Source: Irpex lacteus (taxonomy: Eukaryota > Basidiomycota > Agaricomycetes > Polyporales > Irpicaceae). Taken from it: 64,000 bases of DNA. A model generated the notes under the pieces. That model was not told the DNA's origin and did not search any database. It worked only from the letters and a program-made list of their open reading frames with translations. The position numbers were made by a program, and so were the translations under genes. This document shows positions 1-12,723 of this stretch, piece by piece. The stretch covers positions 124,001 to 188,000 of the forward strand of contig MQVO02000034.1 of the NCBI GenBank assembly GCA_001986395.2, in the 5' to 3' direction. Positions within the stretch are counted from its first letter, which is position 1. Each line of letters begins with the position of its first letter.

Positions 1-3000
1 ACTTATCCCTCTTCGGCGAATAACACCTAATAACACCTACGGGTTTACTTGGCAAAGTCGGAAGATCAGACGAGCGAACGGGCACAACGCGGACCTCGTA
101 TGACTGCCTATTTTAGGAATCGATAGCGGAGTTGTCATCGTCAATACAAACTCCCGGTCACTAAATGGCCATTGACATGTGGCCACCCTCTATCCGGCGC
201 GCGCAAGATATGGGTATTCGATTCTCATCATTGGTCAGCGATCGCGACGCGGGACCGTACTCAACTCACGCAAAACGTGTTCAATATATTTTGCACTCAT
301 GGCACCTTTTGACGTACGTACCGGCTTTACTTCGATTTTAGAGCGGACGAGTGATCCTACGGCTCATGCAGAGGCCTCGATAGTTGAAGCTTCGAATGCG
401 GGGTAAGGCTGACACATGCTATCAGATATCTCTGGTTCTATTGCGCTGTATCTCCTCGATTGCAGCGGTAAGTACCATGGCTCGTAACTCAATAAGAAAG
501 CGGCTGGCTTATTCTCGTAGATGCGTAGCAGGATACCCGTCTCCAGCTTCGACACGACCAGGCAGACGATGACGTCGAAAGCTCTCATTCCGAATGAGTG
601 CAACTGTGTACGTACAAATACTATTCAGCTTATTCGGATTGCCGCTGCCCTTCTTCTTTACCGCATTGCTTATCTACATAGACGTACTTAAAATAGCCAG
701 TGCGCTATGACATACTCACGGAGGCCGATTCTCTTCAACGTATACGCTCACGAACGGGCACGGATAGGTCAGTCAGCCAACTATATTGTTCCAACGTATC
801 TGCAAGTGCGTCTGTACTTGGAAGATTCGCCAGACAATCCGTCTATGTGAGTTCAGCATAGTCGCAACATGACATCCAGAAGAACTCTAGAACACGACAA
901 AGTTCATCCTGAACCTTCCGCCCCATCCCTCATCCCCTCATCCCCTCCCTCCTTCCGCTCTCCCAGCTTGAGATCTAATCTGACCAGCTGATAGAGTTTC
1001 CCTCCGTCGAGTCTTGTTCATGATGAACGTTGGTGAGGAGAGTTCTCTTTCTTTCCCCCCTCTAGATCTCCTTCGAATCCTTCTTCTATCTCGTTCTGTT
1101 CATTCGTTCTTTGCTTCTGTTCGTTTCGATTGTGGCCCGTCGGTCGACTATGTTCGGGGCGGGTACGGGATGGACTGTCCATGCTGACCCGTGTGCATGT
1201 CGTCCCGACGATAGTGCCAAGTGTCGTGCGTCGTAACGTCCTGGACATATGCAGGTGACGAAGAGGCTTATCTTATACGCCCCGTCGGACGTCGACATAC
1301 AGTACGGGTTGCTCGGGGAGGCATGTCACGTCGACCCGCGAAGGTTACTTGACAGCTCGATTTCATGAATGTCATTTTTCCTCAAATGGATAACGAGGCT
1401 GTGTACCACGTAGATAGATAGATAGATCTCATGTCAAGGTTCGATTGGGCAAGAGTTAATGTATATCTGGATTGATGATGTTTGGCTGTGGCTGGATGTT
1501 GGTGTGATGATTGTGGCCACAGATGATCAATGCTCGATGCTCAATACTCGATACTCAATGTGATTGGGATTGCAGAGGTAAGATGTATATGTGAACATGC
1601 ACGTACATGAACATGCTTGCATTATGATCACTCGCTGTACCATGCCTACTATACTAGAGGTGAAGTGAATTGTATCGTGAATGGGCTGATCTCGAGTGCT
1701 TACTTGGCAAATCACCCATTGGCAGTGGCGTCACTCAAGTCTATCTGGCTTCACTGACACACGTCTATATTGAAGGTACGTTCTCAGCGACACGAATGCG
1801 TGCTCGTAGTCGTTGTTCGTGCTCTCATAGAGACCGAGTACCACGCGCACAGTGACCTCGGAGCGACCCATACATCGTCGTGAGTTTCAGCCCTCACTTG
1901 AGCACGTACTCATTCCTAAACATTCCGATGACTTGGTTACTGGTACCTATTCGACAGCACTGTCTCATAAGAACCGCACAGCCTGAACGGGTGTAACGAG
2001 GTGCAATAACTTGACCGTACCTAGCGTGAGCAAATATGAGCCCTCCTCGTGCGGAGAAGCTCAAGCTTGTAAGCTTGTAACTTTAAGGAGCAGCCTCGAG
2101 GTCTACATGAGCCTGAGCCTGAGTTGAAGATGCTTCTGTCGAGTGCACACGACAATAAGTACGGTGAGCTCGGTCACGACAGAAGTTCGGATTTGCGATG
2201 GATTTGCGTACAGCCTGAGGTTGGGATAAAATTGAGATTGGGAGATTGGTGTGAGAGTTGGATATGTACGTACTCGCGAAAGTGCGCACTGAATACGTAT
2301 TCTTCAATGCAACTATGAGCAAGAAGGCAAATGAGAATGAGGATGACGTCCACTCAGAGTTCCTAAAGATATCGACTCACTGTGTCTCCAGTACCCACAC
2401 CAACCCACGCGACATACACATGGAGGGTCAGAATCGGAGGTGTAAGTATGTGAACGATGGAAGGATGCTAAGAAAGGAAGTTGCTCGGTTGTTACGCTAC
2501 GACGGAGCAACACCCCGTGAGATACTTGGCAGATTCCCAAAGCCTCGCAACCATTCGTCAGTCCGACAGTCCGTGTATCGTGGTTGGTTGGTGGGCTCTT
2601 TCTGGTTGGCTGGCAGGCGAGTTTGGTTGTGTTCCGAAGCGAGGTAAGCCAAGCCTATGAGAAGCTCGAAGTCGCTTTTCTATTTGCTCTGATTCGGCTA
2701 GAGGGTAAGTTCCTGGGTTTGCTGGGCATTCAACAGCATTCAACGGAAGTGTCTGGAGTCGTGCGCAGCAACGAGCTACACACCATTTACTTACCGGAAT
2801 TCGGAGAGTCGAGGGTCGCCTCCTGCCAGTGGTCGGTGCGGGGTACGGTATGAAGGTGTGCTGCGGGATACATAGCGACGAGTCGCACAGCCTCAGGCTT
2901 GAGAAGTAAGAAGTTCTACGTGTGGGTCAGTTTGGGTACAACTCGACGCCTGAGAAGCGAAGAATATGAATCTAACGTCCATGAGAATTTCAACTTCACT

Positions 3001-4250
3001 GGCGTCGTTTCATATATCATTATTTACTTACTTCCTTCGAGTTCGAAGTTGTGGGTAGACGTGGGATCATGAGCTTGAGTTCGAGCATGGCCATAGACAG
3101 TACTAGTAGTGTAGTGAACATACGAACAACGAAGAGATGGTATGGACGGATTTTGATGATTATGATGTATGATATTGATGGGGCGCGCGGGTGCTATTGG
3201 CTGAGGCCGCCGACGAGTTGGACGAGGGTAAGTGCAGTACGGACTTTGCGGGCGGGAGATGCGGCATAATGGGGCTGCGAAACGATGACGGTGAAGATGA
3301 GGAGGTGAGTGTCTAACGTTTAGCGGTGACAGATGGGCGGTGGTCGGTGGAGGGTTGTACGAGGCCGGGGGTTCGAGAGGGTAATCCGGTATGTGTAGGG
3401 AGCGGAAGGATAGCTACGGGAGGGCTTTCATTGGATGGACGAGGATGCACACGATACTGTTTATTGGCTGAGATTAGATGGGTGGCCATGGGCCATTACC
3501 TGTTGTGCTGAGATGGATGAATGACAGTGACAGACGAGCTTAGAAGAGGCGTGATAGAGCTCTGCGAGATATGCGGACGTTGATTGGGCTGTTGGCAACG
3601 ACTTGGACATGACAGCTCATTGGCGGAGACGACGAGCAGAGCACACAGTACGACGACGATAAAGGCAATTATTTATGTGTGAAACGTATGATACTGTTGA
3701 CGGGGATGCCAACAGGCTACCAACTTCCAAGCCCACGCGAGAAGCAGAAGGAGGGGGACATCGCCATCAGTGGGAGTCCTGATGGAGGTGATGGAGAGAC
3801 CCGGGCTGGCGTAAAGTTGTGCATACGATGATTGAGGGTGGTTTGAGACGAGCTGTACGTTAACGTATCTGGAATGCGGGGGTGGGAGCGGACGATATTT
3901 CCGCTTGTGGATAGGAGGAGGTGTGTGAGTCCGGGGTTAGAGCGCACTACAAAAAACGGAAACCCCGCAGGTACACAGTGTCTGCAGGAGACGTGTCTAG
4001 TGCATGGTCGTATAACAGCAGGCTGAGCATTGGGCACTTGGGGGAGTAGGAACGGATAGGAACTGGTCGTCGGACGAGGCAGGCGATTTGGTCACCAATC
4101 TCGTCCAAGAATAGCCGGCATCGGCATCGGCAGCTTTGGTCCGATATGCCGCACGGATGAAAAAAAATGGTTAATTTTTGCGCGCGGGAGGCTGACGCCC
4201 GAACGGGTGCTTGGCTCTGTTTGTCCCAGTTTTGATGGGTCGGAAGGGCG
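1..4250. other. Intergenic region without a supportable gene
   Basis: All reading frames here are short, lack recognisable motifs and do not join into a plausible spliced gene. Visible are a pyrimidine-rich tract at about 905-965, a short GATA microsatellite near 1411 and scattered AT-rich patches. The last few hundred bases are presumably the upstream regulatory region of the proton ATPase gene that follows. The longest open frame (2258-2647, 129 codons) has no family resemblance and no splice partners, so I do not call it. Confidence 0.6.
1411..1429. repeat. Short GATA microsatellite
   Basis: Four tandem GATA-type units (TAGATAGATAGATAGATCT) lie in otherwise unique intergenic sequence. It is a simple repeat with no visible functional context. 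Confidence 0.85.
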
Positions 4251-4252
4251 AA

Positions 4253-4258
4253 TATAAA
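4253..4258 (+). promoter_or_regulatory. Candidate TATA box of the H+-ATPase gene
   Basis: TATAAA lies 210 bp upstream of the ATPase start codon and is followed by a pyrimidine-rich stretch (about 4283-4330). That arrangement is typical of strongly expressed fungal genes, where transcription starts just downstream of a CT-rich block. The assignment rests on position and sequence only. Confidence 0.5.
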
Positions 4259-4467
4259 CCGGGGGAGTTGGCTGTCGACGACTTTCTCTTCGTCCCTCTT
4301 CCTCCATCCATCCCGCCCCTGCATTGCTGCTCGTCTCAGCCCCCTTCGCTCTTCGAGCAACCGAACGTAGCAGAAACCCCTCACGGGTGTTCTTCTAGCA
4401 ACCCTTTCCCAGACGTCCATCGTCGCAAAACCTCCTCAACACCACTCTCCCGGTTTTTCGTCACAGC

Positions 4468-7400
4468 ATGTCCGACACAAACGAGAAGGCCCCTCCTCCC
4501 CAGGAGCCTACCAATGAGAAGCCCCCCGCCGAGGCCCCCGCCCCGGACGCTGAGCCTGTGAAGAGGAAGAGGGAGTACAAGGATTTCGGTCATGAAGAGG
4601 AAAAAGCGACTCGTAAGTTTTATTCCCAGTCTCACCCTCCTCTCGAGGGGCTAACACGCTCTCTCCCATCCAGACGCGAAGGTTGACATGTCCCAGATTC
4701 AACTTCGCGCTGAGGACTTGTATGACAAGGACAAGGTCGACTTGGAGACTATCGTCGTCGACGATGTCTTCAAGCTCCTGCAGTGCACAGATGCAGGTCT
4801 CGACTCTGCCGAAGCTACCCGCCGTCTCGAATTATTTGGTCCCAACCGTCTTGAGCAAGAAGAACAGAATGCTTTCCTCCAGGTACGTTCCTCGCGGCGC
4901 GCGCTGGCAGTCCCTTGACGTCAGCCGCGTTCTATTTCTGGCGCGTCAAACAAATCCAACTAACGCCTCGGTGCTTTTACAGTTCCTTGGTTTCATGTGG
5001 AACCCGCTTTCGTGGGTCATGGAAGCCGCCGCCCTCGTCGCCATCGTCCTGTCCAACGGAGAGCACATGCCTCCGGATTGGCAGGATTTCGTCGGTATCG
5101 TCCTCCTTTTGCTCATCAACTCCGCCATCGGTTTCTACGAGGAACGTAACGCCGGTAACGCCGTCAAGGCTCTCATGGACTCGCTCGCTCCCAAGGCCAA
5201 GGTTAAGCGTAACGGCACCTGGTCCGAAATCGAGTCCGCCGACCTCGTCCCCGGTGACATTATCGCCTTCAAGATTGGTGACATCGTCCCCGCTGACTGC
5301 CGTCTCGTTGAGGCTGTCAACGTGTCTATCGATCAGGCCGCACTCACTGGTGAATCGCTCCCTCAGAGCAAGAAACTCGGTGACCAGTGCTTCTCGTAAG
5401 TTTCCTTTTTCATGTGCATGTTTATATGCGTCCTAACGCATCCTTTCAGCGGTTCTACTTGCAAGCAGGGTGAAGCCGAGGGTGTTGTCATCTCCACTGG
5501 TGCCAACACTTTCTTCGGTCGTGCTGCCTCGCTCGTCGGTCAGGACGATGACACCACCGGTCACTTGCAGAAGATTCTCGCTCAGATCGGTTCTTTCTGT
5601 CTCGTCGTCATTGGTATCTTCATCGTCGCCGAAATCTTCTGCTTGTACGCCGGCTTCCGTTACCACTACCGTCGTGGCATCAACGATATCCTGGTCCTTT
5701 TGATCGGTGGTATCCCCATTGCCATGCCCACTGTCTTGTCCGTCACTCTCGCCGTCGGTGCTCAGCAGCTCGCCAAGTACAAGGCCATCGTCACCCGTAT
5801 CACCGCTATCGAGGAGCTTGCCGCCGTCACCATTCTTTGCTCCGACAAGACTGGTACCCTCACCACCAACAAGCTCACCATCGATAAGACCACCCTTAAG
5901 ACCTACGCCTCCTTCTCCCAAGACGACGTCATCCTGCTCGCTGCCTACGCCTCCCGTACCGAGAACCAGGACGCTATCGACCAGTGTGTCGTTGGCTCCA
6001 TCGGTGATCCCGCTCGCGCTCGTGCCGGCATTAAGCTGCTCGACTTCAAGCCCTTCAACCCCGTCGACAAGCGTACCGAGATCACGTACCGCGAGGAGGC
6101 TACTGGCAAGCTTAAGCGTGTCACCAAGGGTATGACCGGTATCATCATCGAACTCTGCACCCGTAACAAGACTGAGGACCTCGAGAATCGTCTTGAGGCT
6201 GATGTCGAGGAGTTCGCGTCCCGTGGTCTCCGTGCCCTCGCTGTCGCATACGAGGAGGTTGACGGTGACGACCATGAGGCTGAGGGTAACGGCTTCGAGC
6301 TCATCGGTCTCCTGTCCATCTTCGATCCCCCTCGTGACGATACCAAGCAGACCATCGACGACGCCATGGCTCTCGGTGTCAAGGTCAAGATGGTTACTGG
6401 TGATCAGCTCGCTATCGCAAAGGAGACTGGCCGTCGTCTTGGCCTCGGTGACCACATGTACCCCGCTAAGGTGCTCAAGGACGGACCCGAGCCCGGAGGT
6501 CGTTTCAACACTCTCGACGAGATGATCCTCGATGCCGACGGTTTCGCTGGTGTCTTCCCCGAGCACAAGTACGAAATCGTCAAGCGTCTCCAGGGTCTCG
6601 GTCACTTGTGCGCCATGACTGGTGACGGTGCCAACGACGCCCCCGCTCTCTCTCGTGCCAACGTCGGTATCGCCGTCGAGGGTGCCACCGACGCTGCTCG
6701 TGGTGCCGCCGATATCGTCCTTACCGAGCCCGGTCTGTCTACCATCGTCCACGCCATCCGCGGATCCCGTGTCATCTTCCAACGTATGCGTAACTACTCC
6801 ATCTACGCTTGCGCCGTCACCATCCGTATCGTCGTCTGCTTCTCCATCCTCGCCTTCGCCTTCAAGTTCGACTTCCCTCCCTTCATGGTCCTGGTCATCG
6901 CCCTTCTCAACGACGGTACCATCATGACTCTCTCCGTCGACCGTGTCTTGCCCTCCATGGAGCCCGATAGTTGGAACTTGGCTGAGATCTTCGCGTACGC
7001 CGTCGCTTACGGTCTGTACCTCACCCTCTCCACCATCGCTCTCGTCGCCGTCGCCATCCGTACCGACTGGTTCCACCGCGCCTTCGGTGTCACCTTCTCC
7101 AACGGTGCCATCACCGCCGCCGGCAACCACAACGACAAGAAGCTCCACACTGTCGTCTACCTCCAAGTCGCCATTATCTCGCAGGCACTTATCTTCATCA
7201 CCCGTTCGCACGGCTTCTTCTTCATGGAGCGTCCCTCCGTCGCCCTCTTCGTCGCCTTCTGTATCGCCCAGCTCGTCTCCTCCATCATTGCCGCTTACGG
7301 TAACTGGGGCTTCACTGAGATCGAGGCTGTCGAGGGTGGCTGGATCGGTATTGTCTGGATCTGGGTACGTCTATCTTACTTCAATCTATTCCATCACATG

Positions 7401-7759
7401 TCACTAACGCCTATTGCTTATCATAGGATATTGTCTGGTTCTTGCCCATGGATCTCATCAAGTTCGCCATGAAGGCTACTGTCATCAAGTACCTCCGTGA
7501 GCGCCACGAGGCCACCCTTCGCCAGGAGACCCAGCAGTCCGTCAGCGGTGTCCCCATCACCCGCACCCAGTCCCGCGCTGCCTCCATCCACGAGTCGCTC
7601 TACTCCAACCGTGTCTCCTTCCTTCGCCGCGCCGCCAACCGTGTCGGCTTCAGGCAAAAGGTCTCGGTCAAGCCCGAGGAGCTCCGTCGCTTCTCGAGCA
7701 TCCAGGCTGCGCAGACGGGCTCCGTGCTCGCCCGCCACCCGTCGCGACCGACCGCGTAG
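4468..7759 (+). CDS. PMA1: Plasma-membrane P-type H+-ATPase (Pma1 type), 5 exons
   Basis: This is the fungal P3A proton pump, which uses ATP to export protons and energises nutrient uptake across the plasma membrane. Exons read as 4468-4612, 4674-4882, 4983-5395, 5450-7364 and 7427-7759, all with GT-AG introns of 54-100 nt, giving 1004 residues. Visible motifs are the TGES loop of the actuator domain, the phosphorylation motif DKTGTLT with the acceptor aspartate at about residue 388, the hinge motif [11 protein letters not shown], and about ten hydrophobic helices. The charged N-terminus (proline, glutamate and lysine rich) and the Ser/Arg-rich C-terminal tail, with an RRFSS cluster like the autoinhibitory R-domain, fit the family. 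Length is slightly above yeast Pma1, as is common in basidiomycetes. Codon use is very strongly biased to C-ending codons, unlike every other gene here, which indicates high expression. Confidence 0.97.
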
Positions 7760-9888
7760 ACGTTGTTACCCCCTCACGAATAATTAGACTTCAAGCACAA
7801 CGCAAACCTACCCACAACCTGTACCACCTTCCCCCCTATTTGTCACACACATGGTATCTATACCCGACCCGACGGTCGACTCCAGCATTTTATTCCTTAC
7901 ATCCGGTGTCTATCGTTCCTAATACTATCCGTTTACACATCATTACCGCTACCTCACTGAACGTCCGATAGTCACTGGCCAATGGATGTGTGCTGTCTCG
8001 AGTCGCCTCTCCTCTTCCCTGGTCGTCGTCGTCGTGGTTTGTGGGCTTCGTTACGGTTCGCTCGAGGACCTTCGTCGGTAATAGCATTCGGATTTTATTT
8101 GGTTCGGTTTGTTCTTTTTTCTTTCATCTTCCACGACGTCTTTGATGTTTTTGATGTTTGTTTGTTCACGCGTTCACGCCTAATAGTCATGACCCTACAT
8201 ACGAACGTTTGGCCATTGCGTTTCCTTACCCCTTCTTACGTATACTTACGTGTTTCTTTTCTCTGAGTCTTTATATACATACGTACGCTTCGAGTCTTTG
8301 TATATGATACATAGAAAGTTTGACAAAAATATTAATCTACATATCATCCATCCATCGTCGTCGGTGTTGTCGTGTGCGTGTGTTGAGACTTGGGCGTTGA
8401 ACGACATGATGCTGAGCTCGACGTTGTTTAACTTCGCGCTATGCACGACTTATTCTCAACCTTCGTCTTATCGATTCGACTGTGTCACGGTACGTCGTCG
8501 CTTCTTGTTATATGCATAAATGCACATGTGCATGCATGTCGCTGATTCGCCTCGATTATTGTAGACTGCCCTTTGACAATTGCGCGGTAGCCCTGGGCGG
8601 CACGGCCCAGGGCGCATGCTACTGAATCACTGGGTTTGCTACGGCTTGGTCTGAAAGCCCCGGCTTTGGCTTTGGCACATAGGGCTTTTGGCTTGCTCGA
8701 CATTGAGCTAAAGCCGAAACCGTGTAGGCCAAAACTGTAACGTTATTTTGGATGACACTGCGACATTCTATTAGACAGCGGCACGGTCACTGAACGGGGA
8801 TGCCTATTCGATGCAAGTGCTTGGTTGAGAGGCTGCATGTCGCGAAATTCGCGGCCATATGCAATGTGAGTTGTCGTGTCCTCGGCAGAGTTCAACAACT
8901 AGGTGAGCTACGTGTTATTCTTGCCTGTACCAGTAGTGCTTCCGACTTATGAGTGTCGCAATAGAAACGCTCGAGTTGCGATGTTCGTGAACCTACTAAA
9001 CATAGACGATCGGAGTGGCGTATCCTCCAAGCACACAACGAGCTCGTATCACTGCTGTAGGAGTCAGATGTCACCCCAGGTAAGCTACATGTCATCCTTA
9101 CTCGCAGCTCTTCGGGCTTATGTGTTTGTGTGATGCTTCTTAGACGTGTACAGAGTGACAGTCAGGCTGTTAAAGTCCTCATAGTCGCTCATATCTGACA
9201 GGGTCAGCTCTTCGTCCCGACACTGCTCGGACGATGATGGTCGGAGAACATAGTGGAGGTTGCACGTACGACCTTCTCCCGAGTGCTGTCTATCTACGCA
9301 GCATGGGTCATGAGATCCTTCTCGTGCCACATACAATTTTGGTGTCATTTGATGGCTTCTGGCCACTCTGCTGCGTGAGCCCCCTCTTGCGGCCAACTTA
9401 TGGGCGGTCTACAGTGGAGATATACGAAGATCTAAGTCCTCAGTAAGCTTACTCATTACTCCCAGGCTATATGGTTGCTTGGTCCTTGAACGCGTCTCGC
9501 AGCTACGCTATCCCTAGAACCGAACTACAGCCTTGCCTATCTCATCTTTAGCAGACGCAGAAGGCCTGCCGTAAACTGTGAGTCTGGCAGGTGGAATGTG
9601 ATTCCAAGCAATACATGAACGACGTCGAGACATGTGATCGAGCAACCGCAATGCTCTGTGAGTACACCCTTATATCAATTCTGCCAACCTTCCGTATCGT
9701 CCTGTTGGAACGATCAACGTAATAGACTCTTCATCATATTTAGCCTAATCTGGTCTGGGGACGCAGGTTTATCGATTACTGGATCTATTCCTGTTCAATA
9801 CATGATTAGTTGCACTTGAGTATCATACAGACATGCTCTGCATTGTTCGTTCTCTTTCGTTATAGAATGGAGTGCAGAAATGACATTG
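7760..9888. other. Intergenic region between ATPase and first DUF6533 gene
   Basis: The first few hundred bases are AT-rich and pyrimidine-rich and should contain the ATPase 3' untranslated region. Beyond about 8.3 kb I see only short frames. Isolated GT...AG-like signals around 9.06-9.15 kb could belong to an unrecognised or decayed gene, but no protein can be built. A GC-rich hairpin (8590-8613) and a cluster of GGCTTTGG-like repeats (8655-8720) stand out in composition. Confidence 0.5.
8590..8613. repeat. GC-rich hairpin, 9-bp perfect stem
   Basis: GCCCTGGGC (8590-8598) and GCCCAGGGC (8605-8613) are perfect inverted copies separated by six bases. It is followed within 50 bp by AAAGCCCCGGCTTT, itself palindromic. 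The role is unknown; it could be a remnant of a small inverted-repeat element. Confidence 0.6.
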
Positions 9889-11603
9889 TCAAGCAACGCT
9901 CGCTGTCCGTGACATATCTTCAAGCTCAATCCCGTTCTCCAAACATAGAGACTGGCCAAGATTGCCCACTAGACGGCCGTGAGGTGCGCTAGAGAAACGC
10001 AAGTCTGTCAGGTGTGACATGTGCAGTGTCCGATCGGGGTCGCTTGATCGTGCGTTGTCGTCTCTGAGTTTGAGGACGAACCGCGATATGAGTATTGAAC
10101 TTAGTCTGTATTGAGCCACTCCGTGATTAGTTTCAGGGTCTATATAGATGGAGAAGTGACTGACGTATCGACGTAAGTCGCCGAGTTGCTCATTAACTGC
10201 GACATCCGGTGCGTCAGCTCGGAGGCTTCACTCGTTCGGAGTCGTAGCAATTAGGTAATAAGCGAACCTTGACGCGGAATGCAAGTAGGCTGAGAATGTT
10301 CATCAACAGCAAGGTGCTGAGTACGATTAGAAACGGTAAGTAGTGAAAATGGAAGCAATGTGACAGACTTACATGAAATATACGGAACCTACAGCGTAAA
10401 TTGACCAGTGAGTTACATTGTCATTTGTTTAACATACGCGAAACTTACCATCACGGAGGACAAGATACGAGACCCCTTTGTGATTCCTTGAACTTGCCTC
10501 TCTCGTGAGTCGTATTATACTCAGAGTGTTAATCCAGGTGACCGCCACCACAATACTTTCAACTACAACACTGTGAACGATGTTGAATAAGGCTACGTCG
10601 GCTTTTTGGTAGGTATGAAGGACACGATCTTGAGGCAGAGAAGAGACGTACATCTAGCAAAGCTTATAAACGGATGATAAACGTAGGAGAGAGAGATCGA
10701 GACCATACATAGCCATGACGATGTTCACACCCGACAAGTGCAAAGATGTTTGCCCCTGGCATCCCGTATATGGTGCTTGAAGAGCGTTAAATTTGAGTGT
10801 GGCGAAGTAATACTGAACTTCATGCAGTCAGCTCCGACCAACAGCATGATGTGACTCTAATATGGGGACTTACGATGTTGACCGTACTAAACAGAACGCC
10901 AAGAGCCGTGATAGCCACCAAAAGCCAAATGTTCCTGTTCGAAACCACATATAGGCGGATCATAACCAGTACTGTCGCAGGGAGTACATCCGGAGAGCAT
11001 GACAGTATTAGCCTGTAGATTGAACATAAAATGGTCGCACTCACTCGCGGTTGAGGCGTATAGCACAAGCGAGAACGTTTCGCTGAGCCTCGAGGCTACC
11101 GTACAGCTACCGGATGGATTAAATAAGGGCTCGTAAGCGAATAATTGGGCACTTTACATCTACATTCGAATTCAGCTGGATTTTGACTGTGATTAAGGGT
11201 GTTCATTGAGACTTACTCTGTCTGCTGTTCGCGAATTGATGTCTCCCCATTGTACTAGTTGGACGATGTTAACCCCACGGGAGGCTATTAACGAGTACCG
11301 GTTAGCAAGATAAAGGATTGAGACTATGGTTTTTCTCCGCTGCCATATACACTCTATCTCTTGCGAGAACGTTAGCAGATATTCATACAACGTGAGTGCT
11401 GTCAGAGCCGAGTGAGTGAAGGTCAAAATGAATGACAATGGGTGCGCACTCATGGCGGCCGACTCGTTAGCGACAGTCCAGCCGCTGAATTTGGATAATC
11501 AGCATAGACACTCTGTAAATAACGCTGGTACTCACGCGGACATTGTCATGAGAGGCGCAAAATCATTACGACTGTATAGCAACCCAATGTGCGCTTTTGA
11601 CAT
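9889..11603 (-). CDS. DUF6533 multi-helix membrane protein (copy A)
   Basis: DUF6533 proteins are predicted seven-helix membrane proteins, greatly expanded in Agaricomycetes and of unknown function. The conserved first-helix block reads TLTLYEYLLTFSQEIECIWQ, followed by an LYLANRYSL-type helix. Later exons give MIRLYVVSNRNIWLLVAI and the family motif VVESIVVAVTWINTLSIIRL, then LSSILISRFVLKLRDDN near the C-terminus. The first three exons are 11536-11603, 11450-11484 (35 nt) and 11217-11398 (182 nt), with correct phases throughout. The start at 11603 was chosen because it opens the frame that splices correctly into the 35-nt exon. Exons 4 onward are fixed by motif but not to the base. The gene appears intact. 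Confidence 0.75.
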
Positions 11604-12384
11604 TGGTTTGCAGCGAACGAGTTTGGGCACTGTCGAGGATGGGGTGGCGGAGGAAGCGTAGGGTCTTCAGAAGTTTCAGGCAGACCGTACTTTATAAGCT
11701 GACCGAGCGGCGCTCTACTAAGCAGGCGTTCCGGTCAGGAGAAGAGTGCGCGGCGCATGTTGATAAATGAACATACTTACTGGTAGCATTGGTCCAATCT
11801 AAATTTAAGCTTCGTCTCCGGCTACACGCTATTGGCGTCTCGTTCGGTTCAATTGGCGGAGGAGCACGATTCGTCCATCACCTGGGACTGATAGCGCCAG
11901 AACTGTCCGGGCATGAAAGTACTCCTGCTTTTCGAGGCATAGCTTATGCTCGGTGTAGGGCGTACCTGGAGGCCATATCTCAAGAAACTGGTAGATGCTT
12001 GAGTAAACTCCCTCAAGCAAGGAAATGCAAACAATTTACCATGCAGGCTTTACTATTGTTCGGCCTGTAATTAGCATATCTGCACATGTCTGTTAAGTAC
12101 GCCCACTTCCACGAGATATGTCACAGAGCTCTGGTTTGTATGAAATAAACATGATTGCTCTAAAGAACTTCCATGGGATCTCTTACTCGCCGGTATTTGT
12201 GTCGCGATTCGCGAAGTCGTCGATGTTGAAGAATAATTGCAAGGCAGAACAGGCTGCCAGTCGGACGCCTCTGAGTCGCGTGGGATACAAGCTAGAAAGC
12301 CTTGCTACTGACGGCGGAGGGATGTCGAAGCATATGCATTGAAATGTAGCGAACCTGGAGGATCACCGTGACCGTGGCCAGTGA
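11604..12384. other. Intergenic flank left of the helicase element
   Basis: This stretch contains the presumed upstream region of copy A and reaches the left target duplication of the mobile element. Open frames at 11.79-12.07 kb on both strands have no recognisable motif and no splice partners, so no gene is called. Confidence 0.5.
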
Positions 12385-12391
12385 CTGTAGG
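12385..12391. repeat. Left target-site duplication, CTGTAGG
   Basis: CTGTAGG directly precedes the left terminal repeat and is identical to 19319-19325 directly after the right terminal repeat. One extra matching base on each side allows a 7- to 9-bp duplication depending on where the terminal repeat is taken to begin. Confidence 0.8.
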
Positions 12392-12438
12392 TTAGTCTCG
12401 GTTCCAGAATGTCGGAAGTCGCCGAGGCTCCTTCCCCT

Positions 12439-12484
12439 TTAGGTGAGCGGACTTCGAAAAACATTGGGACATCCGCTCTCCTAA
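12439..12484. repeat. Left subterminal hairpin
   Basis: TTAGGTGAGCGGA (12439-12451) and TCCGCTCTCCTAA (12472-12484) are inverted copies with one mismatch, separated by 20 bases. The GAGCGGA core recurs in the hairpin at the right end, so it is probably a protein-binding or structural end of the transposon. Confidence 0.8.
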
Positions 12485-12486
12485 GG

Positions 12487-12533
12487 GTCTGGTGGTTTCG
12501 GTAGAGAGGGGTACCGGTCAATCCGAAGCGCCC
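12487..12533. repeat. Left arm of perfect 47-bp subterminal inverted repeat
   Basis: These 47 bases (beginning GTCTGGTGGTTTCGGTAG) are the exact reverse complement of 19196-19242. The arm lies between the left hairpin and the helicase gene, about 190 bp before its start codon, so it may also serve in the helicase promoter. Confidence 0.95.
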
Positions 12534-12723
12534 AAATCGACAACTTTTTCGATACGTCAGATCTATGGGCGCCTAGATAATTCGTGTAGTGCCTGTAGAT
12601 CAGCTTCGCCTCGACCTTGCAATGTCATTCGCGTCGTTCATCCAGCTCTTGTCCCTTTTCCCTTAAACTTTCTACAATACATCTATGCACATTAGGACAC
12701 AATAATACCAAGTTTTTGCGACG

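Noticed and set aside
2258..2647. 129-codon frame in the left intergenic region
   Set aside because: No family resemblance, no splice partners and a composition expected by chance.
5433..7211. A 592-codon open frame on the minus strand, opposite the main ATPase exon
   Set aside because: The ATPase uses almost only C-ending codons, which removes stops from the opposite strand. The predicted product is a Gly/Asp/Glu/Val-rich string without motifs, typical of an antisense shadow of a biased gene.
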